Positions 24,801 to 36,800 of a DNA stretch of 64,000 nucleotides are shown here, one piece after another. A model generated the notes under the pieces. That model was not told where the DNA came from, ran no database searches, and was given only the letters and a program-made list of their open reading frames with translations. This DNA comes from Proteles cristata cristata (taxonomy: Eukaryota; Chordata; Mammalia; Carnivora; Hyaenidae). The stretch is from contig JAESUZ010000463.1 of the NCBI GenBank assembly GCA_017311185.1, positions 766,642 to 830,641 on the forward strand. Reading direction: 5' to 3'. Position 1 is the stretch's first letter; each line of letters opens with the position of its first letter. Position numbers and translations under genes: made by a program.

Positions 24801-27800
24801 CCCTCCTTTAGTGTTCTCATCCAGGCTCAAGGCTTTAAACACCATCTGCTTGAAGACTATCCCAAATGTTGTCTGTCTATCACACATGCTGCTGGGATTC
24901 ACAGGAGTCGTATAGCTAACTGTCTACTGGTCACCCACCCAGATGGCTAAGAGGCATCTCAAACTTAATATGTTTAAAATGGAATCTTGATGATCCCCTG
25001 TATCCTAAATCTGCTTTACCCATAGCCTTCCATTTTGATTAATGACAACTCTACCCTTGCAGTTGTGTAAACTAAACACTTTGCACTTAGTCTTGAGTCT
25101 TCTTTTTCTCACATTGTACACCTAGTCCATCCTAAAAATCCCGTGGCTTCTGCCTCACCCTGTCTACTCTTACCATCCTGTTCCAGGCTACCATACTTTC
25201 TTGCCTGGGTTAATTTTAATGGTCTCTTAAATTGTCTTTAGCGTCCTCTTTTGCAAGTCTAATATCTATTATTTGCCTAACAACTAGAATAATACTTTTT
25301 AAAATGTAAGTTATAGGGGCGCCTGGGTGGCTTAGTCGGTTAAGCATCCAACTTTCGCTTAGGTCATGATCTCGCGTTCGTCGGTTCGAGCCCCGCGTCG
25401 GGCTCTGTGCTGACTGCCAGCTCGGAGCCTGGAGCCTGTTTCAGTCTGTGACTCCCTCTCTCTCTGACCCTCCCCTGCTCATGCTGTCTCTCTCTCTCTC
25501 TCTTCTAGAAATAATAAATTAAAAAAAAATAATAAAATAAAATATAAGTTATATTATGTCACACTGTTCAAAACACTTCAGTGGCTCTTCGTTACACTCA
25601 GATGGAAATCAATATTTTTATCAGTTGCCATCGCTGTCCTCCTATCCCTAGATTTAGCCTGTTTTTTGTTTGTTTCTCTTTTTCACTATTTTTTTTCCTT
25701 AATCTGTTCCAGCTCTTCTGGCCAGCTGTTCCTCAAGCATATATGACATGATCCCACTGCAGGGACTTTCTATTCTATTTCATATTTTCCTCAAATACTT
25801 TCTGTTCCAATAACCACTTGGTTTCTTCCCTTGGTTTCAAGGCTTTACTCAAATGTCATCTGCTCAGGGGAACCTGCTGGGTGACTCCATCATTTAAGTG
25901 TCTGACTCTTGACCTCAGCTCGGGTCTTGATCTCGGGGTGATGAGTTCAAGCCCTGCATTGGGTTTCAGGTTGGATAGGAAGCCTACTTAAAAGAAATGT
26001 TATCTACTCAATGACCCTTGCCATGACTATCATGTTTAAAATCATATTTCCCATGCCATCCTCCCTAATCCCCAGATTTTGGATCTTCTTTACCCTACTC
26101 TGATTTTTCCAGAGTGATACTATGTAACAACCAAATAAGTTATTTTACTTATTGTTTGAATTCCTGCTCCCAACACACACTCTTATATGTAAGGGATTTA
26201 TCTTTCTGCTAATCCACTGGGGTCTAGAAGAGTGCTTTCCCCATTGTAGTACTCAATTACTGTTAGGGGAAACTATCCCTTAGCAACAAGGGTATACCCT
26301 CAGTGGAACAGAATAGAGAACCCAGAAATTGATCCACACCTACATGGTCCACTAATCTTTGACAAAGCAGCAAAGAGTATCCAATAGAAAAGAGTGTCTC
26401 TTCAATAAATGTTGGGAAATTTTTCTTACACCATACACAAAAGCAAATTCAAAACGGACAAAAGACCTGAAGGTAAAATAAGAAACCATCAAAATCCTAG
26501 AGGAGAACACAGGTAGCAACCTCTTTGACCTCAGTCATAGCAGCTTCTTACTAGACGTGTCTCCAGAAGCAAGGGAAATGAAAGTAAAAATGAACTATTG
26601 GAACTTTATAAAGACAAAAAGATTCAGCACAGTGATGGAAACAATCAACAAAACTAAAAGACAGCCTACAGAATGGGAGAAAATATTTGCAAATGACATA
26701 CTGAGTAAAGGGCTAGTATCAAAATCTGTAAAGAACTTATCAAACCAACACCCAAATAATAATCCAGTTAAGAAATGAGAAGAAGAGATGAACAGACATT
26801 TCTCCAAAGAAGACCTACAAATGGCTAACAGACACATGAAAAAATGTTCAACATCACTCATCATCAGAAATACAAATCAAAACCACACTGAGATACCACC
26901 TCTTACCTGTCATAATGGCTACCATTAACCACTCAGGAAACAACTAATGTTGATGAGAATGTGGAGAAAAGAGAGCCCACTTGCACTGTTGGTGGAAATG
27001 CAAACTGGTGCAGCCACTCTGGAAAAACAGTATGGAGGTTCCTTAAAAAGTTAAAAATAGAACTACCTTATGACTCAGCAATTACACTATATATTTACCC
27101 AAAGGATACAAAAACACTGATTCAAAGGCCACATACACCCTGATGTTTATAGAATTATGGTAGCACTATCAACAATAGCCACATTATGGAATGCCCATTA
27201 ACTGATGAATGGATAAAAAAATATATATACATACACATATGCATACAATGGAATATGACTCAGCCATCAAAAAGATTGAAATCTTGCCATTTACAATGAC
27301 ATGGGTAGAGCTAGAGTGTACTATGCTAAGCAAAAGAAGTCAGAGGACAGATACCATGATTTCACTTAAATGTGGAATTTAAGAAACACGATGTGAACAT
27401 AGTGGAAGGGGAGGAAAAATAAAATAAGCTAAAAACAAAGAGGAAGGCAAACCATAGGAGACTCTTCACGATAGAGAACAAACTAATGGTTGCTGGAGGT
27501 GTGGTAGGTGGGGGGGATGAGCTAAATTGGTGATGGGCCTTAAGGAAGGCACTTGGTGGAATGAGTACTGGGCATTACATGTAAATGATGAATCACTGAA
27601 TTCTGTTGAAACCAACGCTACACTATATGTAAACTAACTTGAATTTAAATGAAATCTTGGAAAGAAAAAAAAAAAAGAAGTGTTTTTACCCTAACATGTT
27701 AGTAGTTTTGGAGGGTCAAGGTGGTGTGTAGGACACTGGATTGTATTCTTCCTTGTTTTACTTTTTCTGTGTTTTTCGAAATTTCTATAAATACGAAATA

Positions 27801-30800
27801 GTTTTTTATGAGAGAGGAAAACTGTTAAAGTATATATTGATATTATATTTAGAGGGAAAGTGTAGAAGCTATGAAATCAACTGGTTGTCACTTTTCCAAA
27901 TATATTCAGCATCCATTGTCTGTCTAGGAACTTTGCAATTTTCTTTTTCCAGGAACTGCTATTCAGCCAATCTGTCTCCCCCACAAAGATGATAAATTTG
28001 AAGCAGGGACTCTCTGCATGACCAGTGCATGGTGCAAGATTTCAGAGAGTAAGAGGCATCGAAAAAATAATAATTATACTTTTAGATTTCTTTGCCCACT
28101 AGGAGCAGAAATTTTATTGGTGATGAGTAATACACTTATCCTATTTTGTTTTGGGTTTTTTTCCCCCTGGGTTATGATCCAATGAAAATTTCTGGTTGTC
28201 TTCACCATAAAAATGTCTGTACTTAAGACTCTACATAAAACTACTGCTGCTCATTCTGGTTGTGGTGTGTCAGAAAAAGGAAACAGACAGTAACTATGAC
28301 AGATGAAGGGGAATACAGTAAAGGGATAATCAGGAAATAGTCACAATAGTTAAATCTCCTTGTCTTTAATACTATGATTTTTCAAAACAAAGAATTACAC
28401 AAAATACCACTTTATTGACAAAGTTTTCCACTTAGGGAAACATCAAGTATAGGATTAGAAAAGATACAATTGCCTATATTACCTTAAAAAAAATCTGCTG
28501 ATTAAAAAAAAAAAAGTCCTGTATTACATATCTAATTCACATCTTACAAAAGTACTTCCACATTTTGATTAAACATGGTTGAAATAGTTTTATACTTGTA
28601 GTGTTCTTACTGATCGGTTTGAGTGAGGACAATTCTTGACTAACACACCAGTCCATCTCCACAGCATCAGAATATTCAGATGTCCTACAAGAAGTGGAAC
28701 TTCTCATCATGGACGACAGAACATGTAATACTGTGCTCACGGGTATGAACTTTCCTCTCCTGGGAAGGACCAGGATGTGTGCTCGTTTTCCTGATGGGCT
28801 AAAGGAGGCCTGCCAGGTAGAAAGCATAAACCAGCCCAGTTATTCATTATCATGTAGGTGATAGTGGATTCTGCCTTTCCCCATAAGCTGCTTGTGGGGA
28901 CTAACTGCTTCAAAATTCTTTTTTTTTTTTTTTTTTGTTCATCTTTCCACCAGGCTTCTACTGAAAAGGTTGACTTGAACTGGCCTGAGAGCATTCTTTC
29001 CTGTTCCATGCTGATTCTTACCCCAGCCCTCTTTTTGGCAAGATGGAAGGAGGGAAGATGGGGAGGGAGTTGGGTTCAACGCTTCCAGCCTAACAGAATG
29101 AAGCAAGAGCACTTTGGCAAACTAGTTGTTTTGTTAAACAATTTTTTATTCCATCTTTTGTTAAATATTTTGATTTTTTTAAGCCTTTGATGCAGAATGC
29201 AATGTTTGTACAAAGTCTGACCGAAGATGGCATAGCTATAGTTACTTGGGTAAAACTTCTTGTCAATGACCTCCCAAGACTGACTACAGCAGCTTAGAAA
29301 GAAGATCCGTCTCTGCAAGTTAGAGGAAGGGGAGACCAATTACGAGAGACAGGAGTTGTAAGTTTTAGATAGAGAAGATAATTTACTTGGAAAGCCTATT
29401 TTTTTTAACTGTAGTTGTTGGGAGTCTTTATTCTTCCCCAGCAAGCAGTTTGAAACTGCTATAGGAAGTACCTTAAAATTATCTCTTGGGAAATTTCTTG
29501 ACTTTTTTGTTCTGGGTGAATGGTAAAAGGACAAGGATCAGGGAGAGCTTGAAAGGGAGGAGATAGAAAATTATAATTATGCCCTTTCTGAAGTGGAACA
29601 CAGGTAGATGAGGTAGATGAAGGGTGCTTTATCCTGTCTGATTCCCTGAGAGCCAGTCCTTTTGGGAGGGGAGGGGTAAACGCTCAGTTCTATGCTTTTT
29701 GAAGAGGGTTTAATCTCTGACACAGATTTGGTACATATTCTCAAAGCAGCACATTATTACGAAGGATTATTAAAGAAACCTAAAATCACGGGTTCTTTTT
29801 TTTTCTTAATTTTTAAAAATTTATTTCTGAGAGAGAGAGAGACAGACAGACAGACAGCGTGAGCATGGGAGGGTCAGAGAGAGAGGAGGAGACACAGAAT
29901 CTGAAGCAGGCTCCAGGCTCTGAGCTAAAGATCGGCACAGAGCCCGATGCGGTGCTCGAACCCACAAACCGTGAGATCATGACCTGAGCTGAAGTCGGAC
30001 ACCTAACTGACTGAGCCACCCAGGTGCCCCCTAAAGTCACAAGTTCTTTATCCTTTACTCAGAACAGTCCTATACATATAGCCTCTGGGGCAAAATTAGG
30101 CTTCAGATCTGTGTTGAGACCCTTTAGCCATTGCATGAACTTGAATACTCAGTTCACTGGTACTGTAGACTTGGATATGACCCAGTCTTTCCTAGCAATT
30201 ATAGACAGCAAAGTAGAGTGGAAGAATGTACCTGTCAATTTCCCCTACTTCTTTCACCCGTTGCTCCCAAAGAACTAGGGGCAAGAGAGAAATTAAGTGT
30301 AAGCTCAGCAAGACTGCAGGCAGTGGTTCCAAGGAGGTTACATCTGGGCAAAAAGTCTGTACCTTGAAACTAATGGTGAAGAGACAAAAAGGTGGGTAAC
30401 AAAAATGTTGATGGACAGTAACCAGAGGGCATATATGTCTCTCTCTTTGAGACGAGTGCTGTTTGTTGGTTGGGCGCCTGCTGAAATATTTTTAACTCAT
30501 GAATATTTTCAAGTTTTCTCTTTTTCTGTCCCATAAAAGGGAGACTCTGGAAGTCCATTTGTTTGTAGAAGAGACAGTGGAATCTGGGTCCTTGCTGGAA
30601 TAACTTCCCGGCGGGGAGCTGGCTGGACTAGAGGTTGGCCTTTAAGAAATAACCATAGAAGGGCATCACCTGGCATTTTCTCCAAGGTGTTTGAGTTGAT
30701 GGATTTTATCACTCAGAACATGTTCACAGGTAGGTGTAATTTCTGTGAATTCATCCTCCAACTTTTGTTCTAAATCAAAAATTGATCATGCTTATTTCAA

Positions 30801-33800
30801 GAGTTGTTACTCTGATATGTTACGGATAGAATCAGAGCTAAGCTCTAAAAGAAAGCATGAATTTTTCTGGTTTTCAATTCCTAATCCAATGTATATAAAC
30901 AAATCTCTGAATTCATGAGAACTGATCTCTGTCAATTTAACTTGAACTTAACTTGGACAGAGCCTGGATCTTCGTGTGTATGTTCATGTAGATTTTAATG
31001 AGATACGGGTTTTTGTTTTGTTTTGTTTGTATCAATGAGATTTTTTTTAAAAATAGTCTTTGAGAAAGAATTCTTTATTTATTTATCCAGGTGACATACC
31101 TTTTTCCTTTAAACTAGTTTAGAGCACTGAAACTAAATTACTCCCCTTCCATTTTTCCCCACTCACCTTTGTTAATTGTACTTGGCAACAGTGGAGGAAA
31201 ATAAGGGAGGCTTTGGAGTGTTACTTTTGCTTTGCAGCACTGAAATCTAGAATTAGGAAAACAAATGATGTGGGTCTGGAGATGCCAAGCCTGTCCTCAG
31301 GGAACTTTCTTACTATTTGGGAAGACAGAGGAATAAGTTGGCCCTTGTGATGACAGGTAGGCCAAGCTAAGCTACAGGGTGAGCTAAGTCCCTGAGAGCT
31401 GTCAGAGCACTGAGAACAGGGTGGAGGGGCTCAGTCCCAAGGGACACCAGGTTTGCCATGCAGATGGGCAGCACATGCACAGGGAATGCCCAGGGGGCAG
31501 CCTCTGCACAACGGAGAGGCGTGAGGACACACAGATGACAGGAGGGAGCAGTTCAGTAACAGAACCAAGTCGTTTCAAGGCCGGGAGCCAGAGCGTCAGA
31601 GCACGGGGTTCTCTCTAGCCCTCCAGCCCTCCCTCATTGTTGTCCAAGATCAGCCACCTTGCTGATGATTCGAGAAGTACCACTGTTAGCTGGTCCAGCG
31701 GAACACCAGAGCTCCCTCTGCCTAGAGCAGGCTTGCCACTCTCATTTGAGGTTCATAGTGAAAGCCTTCTGTTCATTGTCATTACTGCACAGGGAGATTC
31801 TCTCCTGGTAGCAATTCTATCCCATTTTCATCACCTGAAAGAGAAGGTTAAAAGAATTAACAAGCCCTGAACAAAGGTTAATGACAACAATATTTAAAAA
31901 GGGCCATGAAATCAGCCAGTAATGGTTAATTCCACAATCAAATGAATAGCACAATGTGACAATTTATTTAAATAACACTTCCTTAACATCATCTAAGCTT
32001 CTCATCCCACAGTTGCCTATTTCTTCTAGTTTCCAACAATTAAAATGTGACACTGGAACCTGAAATTTCTGAGTGCAAGATAGACACTTGCCATGTCACT
32101 GCTAAAATTTTGTACTTTTGGGGCCCCTGGGTGGCTCGATTGGTTAAGTGTCCAACTTCAACTCATGTCATGATCTCATGCTTCATGAGTTCATGCCCTG
32201 TGTCAGGCTCTGTGCTGACAGCTCAGAGCCTGGATCCTGCTTCAGATTCTGCGTCTCCCTTCTTCTTTGCCCCTTCCCCACTCATGCGCTGTCTGTCTCT
32301 CTCTCTGTCTCTCTCAGAAATAAACAAAAAAATAAATATAAAAAGTTTAAAAATAAAACAATTTAAATATAAAATTGTACTTTTACATTAGTATTTTTAT
32401 ACAAAGGTATTTTATTATAACCCCAGGATATCCTAGTGCGAGGTGACGGAAAAAGCCATATTAGTTCCATGTGCTATAAATGTGAAGCCTTGCTGTTACT
32501 CATGATTTGCAAAAACTGGATAAGGAATTATTAAATCTGAAGAACTCAGGTAAAGAACAATTATGATTTAGAAATTATCTCAGTGAAGTCTGCAAGTACA
32601 GTGTCTAGGTCAAAGCATCTAAAAAACATGCATTCCCATAAATTTATATAAATTACAAAGCTTCAAGCTATGTACCATATGTCTTGAAATTCTGTTCATA
32701 GCTGAGGTAAATAATCAACTTTTTTCTACATTTTGAAAGATTGTAGATCTCAGGAAACAGTGTTATTTGGAGAAAATGGGAAGATTCATTACCTCCATTC
32801 CAAAGAAAGCAACTGTTCTCATAATTGGTATGTATCCAACATAGAATGATTCTTGGGTTACACCCCAACATCAGACCTCTTAAAGGACTGTGTTTTGCCA
32901 ATTTTATCTTATATCTCAATTTTTTTATCTGCTTACCATAAAAGTCTGTATGTTTCATCTGATATTTTCTGATTAGCAAATATTTGCTGACTGTTATTTC
33001 TGATATCCACCAATACTAATCATTAGCACAAGTAGTATTAAGAGTAGAGCTTACCTGAATTGATGTTTTCAAATATCCAACATTAACACCATCTGTTAGT
33101 AAGATTGTTACAGGAATTTAGTGACGAATCCTTTCCTACTTTTTTCGGTAATAATGGTAATATTTTGGTTCCCAGAAGATGGAAAATAGCTGGAGATGAA
33201 TAAGCTTCGGTGTCTTTAAATTTTTTCTACATACTCTGTCTCCTCTAAAGGTATCTTTAAGCTTTAGAAATAAGTTTTGCAAGAAGTTCGCTTCCTCAGG
33301 TGTTCTAAATTGATATTAAAAATTGTATGAGCATTTAAAAATATACAAAGGTAGATCACAGTTCTATGAGTTTATGATCTGGATAAAAAGAACTATACTA
33401 TAAAATAAGACCAATAAGCTTTATAATCCACACTACCCAGGTATAGGGTGATGTTATGAAAGATGGAAAGATGAATTCCCATTGCAGTGGTTTGTGAGAC
33501 GTGTGTGTTTATACTGTGGTTGGGAGACATGGAGATAGGAGATAGGAATGTTTTAGTGAAGGGTACAGTATTGAAACAAGGCATTGAAGGATAGTTATTT
33601 TATAGGTAATGAAGTTGTTTGTAGCTCGAGTATCTAAGAGATCTCAACATATCATGCGAGGTGCAGAGAACTGTGTATAAGAAATGTCAAGGAGGTGGAG
33701 AATATCATGGTTATCTGGATGGTGTGAGTCACAAGGAGGCTGGACAGCAATGTTAGCATAAATAAGGACTGGTGTAGCAATGGACAGTGAAGATAAAAAG

Positions 33801-36800
33801 ACTTGTTAGGTCTTAACCTAAGGTAATAGAGTACCTTAAATTTCGTGAGAAGCTGCTTAGATTTTTTTTTTGCTATAACCAATAGGAAATTAAAATGGTG
33901 GCAAGAAAATAATTTGTAAAATGAATGTATAATGACTGTAAATATTTGTTATAAGTATAGAAAGGAAATGATGTGGCTTAATTTCAGCCCATATTTAAAA
34001 GGCTTAAAAGTCTAAGTTGAGGAGCACCTGGGTGGCTCAGTTGGTTGAGCATCTGACTCTTAATTTTGGTTCAGGTCATAATCCCAGGGTCATGAGATCA
34101 GGCTCTGCATCAGACTCTGTGAGCATGGAGCCTGCTTACAATTCTCTTTCTCTCTCTCTCATTTCCCCTTTTTTCCCCTCTCCCCAGCTTGAGTGCTCCC
34201 TCTCTCTCTCTCTCTCTAAAATTTTAAAAAGTCTAATTTGATTTTCTGTGTGCCAACCTAGTAATAATATAATACCAATAAAGCCTGTGCCATCTTTGCT
34301 TAAACTTTTAGAAAAATAGCATCTAGAACAAGACTGAGAGTCCTGTTTTATTAGATTGCTAGGCAGGGGGAGTTGGGAGGGGTCTTCAGGTACAATCTTT
34401 AGAGAGGGACAGTGATAAACTGGAAGTTATCTGAAGGACAATGGCTAAGATGGAAAGAAATCTGAAACAATATCTTGGGAGATATGGTAGGAGGAACCAG
34501 GAATGGTTTTGATGCAAAGAAGACTTGAGAGGAAGAAGGAACTGTCTTATCTGAGAAACTACCACACAGGCAGAATTGGACTTGCTCCCCTGAAGTGAAC
34601 ATTATGATTTTCGATTAGGCTAATAAGTTAGAACAAAGAGATGAATCTTAGGGTTTTCCATTTATAGATCAAAATCCTAGCATTTTATAACTGAATGTAA
34701 TTTAAAGGGTGATTTCTGGCCACTCTCTAATTAACTCTTCTATTTGTTGGATAAATGCCAACAATTTGAGTATGAACAAATTATTTTCACATAAGGAACT
34801 TCTACTGCCCTTATCGTCTAATAGCCTTTATGATTTTTGTTATTGATGAATTGTGAGCTAAAGCCATATATTAGATCTTATTTGTCACACTTGACTGTCC
34901 CATTTATTATACTTCCTCTACCTTCCCCTTTCTAGCTTATGTATGTGGAAAATAATGGTACCAGAAGATAAAATCATCCTGATAAAATTTATAAGTTTAG
35001 ACATACAAAATCAAGTTGGATGTGATCATGGCTATATATCTTTACAATCAAGCAATGGAGTGCTTATTAGTACGTATGTTACATTTTTTTTCTTGTCATG
35101 TTAGAATATCCAAACAACTGAAGATGTGCAAAGGGACCTGAAGTTAGGTTTCTGCCCATAGGATACTTTACATACCATCCCTTTACTGAAGGAGTGAATG
35201 GGTGTGGTAGGAGAGGAACCAATGACTGGCATACTGAGTGAGCTTCCTCTACTCCCTTCTCAAGTTCAATAGCAGTTTTGAATGACATTGATCTCACAAT
35301 TATCAGAAACTTCCTTTCAAGGCAGCATCTATTTTCTTTTTGTTTTATCAAAAAAATGGGTGCCTGTTTGCCAAATTTGGTAAAGGCAAATGAGTAACTG
35401 GAAGAAAATGTAAACCATTAAAAATCCTACCACCTAGAGATAAATGCTATTAACGTTTTAAGGTACCGTATACTCTTTTATGCATATTAACTGTACACAT
35501 TGAACTTCACATTGTTTTATAATGTTCTTTTCTCCCATGACAATAGATCATTTCAGGTCATTTGTGGAATACCACTTATATATTATATAAGCATCACTGA
35601 TAACTTTAATTGAAATATTATATGTTAAGCATCTTTATAGAAGGTCTCTAGAGCTGGTATAGACCTTGGTCTCTAGGTCTCCTTAGGCCAGTGATTAGGA
35701 CAAATATCTTTTTACAAATTGACAGGATGCTGTAGATAAGGTGTTGTGCTGAGGGTTATAATATTCATCAACTAAATGATTTCACAGTCAGGCCTGCAAT
35801 TTACCTTAGGAACCATTCTTTCAACCAATTATTCAAAATTTATTAAAAAATTAACTATGTACCAGATATCAATCATATTAAGTCCTAGACATATGTGGAG
35901 TAAAAACAGTCTCTGCTCTATTGCAGTTGCAGTTTGATGAGGCATCTAAGCGTGTACCATAAAGTAGGAGATGACCTAGTAAAGGAAATGTGCTGTGGTG
36001 ATTCAGAAAAGGTAGCTCTTACTTCAGCAGGTGTTTAGGAGCATTTACGAGAACTGGACTTCCAGTCGGGCCCTGAAGGATGAGTAGAATTTAGACATGT
36101 GATGGAAAGAGCCTAAGTGTCCATCAACAGATGAATGGATCAAGAAGATGTGGTTTATCTATACCATGGAATACTACATGGCAATGAGAAACAATGAAAT
36201 CTGGCCATGTGTAGCAACGTGGATGGACCTTGAGGGTGTTATGCTGAGCGAAATAAGTCAGGCAGAGAAGGACAAATATCATATGTTTGCACATATAGGA
36301 GGATTAGGAGGAAGTTGATGGAGGAACAAGGGGGAGAAGAAGGGGGCAAATGGTGGGGGAAAGGGAGAGAGGCAAACCATGAGAGACTCTTGAATGGTGA
36401 CAAAAACTGAGGACTGATGGATGTGGGGGGGAGGAGGGATGGGCATGGAGGAGGGCACTTGTGGGGATGAGCACTGAGTGTTATGTGGAAACTAATTTGA
36501 CAATAAACTATTTGTAAAAAATAAAAATAAAAAAAAATTTAGACATGTGAGATTGAGTTTAAGAAACCAAATGGAATCTAAAAACACAGACACAGAAAGT
36601 GTGGAAAAATTAAATTAACCACTGAATAGTTTGGTGGGTTGAGAACAGAGAGTTCCTGGAACATAGTATGAGGGAAAATATAACAAGTTTCTGCCATTTT
36701 TAATAATGCTATTTCAATTTCTTTTCCTTTTAAGGTAGGGTCTGTGGAGATATAGTGCCTTCACCATTGCTGACAGAGACCAATGAGGCTACCATTACAT

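Larger units (their letters stand above)
24540..26270 (+). mobile_element. Long L2 fragment (+), split by SINEs
   Basis: CTCCATGTTGCTTAATTTCC, GAGGCATCTCAAACTTAATA, TTCCAGGCTACCATACTTTC, CTTTACTCAAATGTCATC and similar phrases follow the L2 3' half in order. It is interrupted at 25317 and 25866. Confidence 0.7.

Noticed and set aside
31637..31870. Frame with [12 protein letters not shown], considered as a CUB1 strand exon
   Set aside because: It has no Cys or C-x-W pattern and the phase does not fit exons 7 and 9. The exon at 34936 explains CUB1 better.
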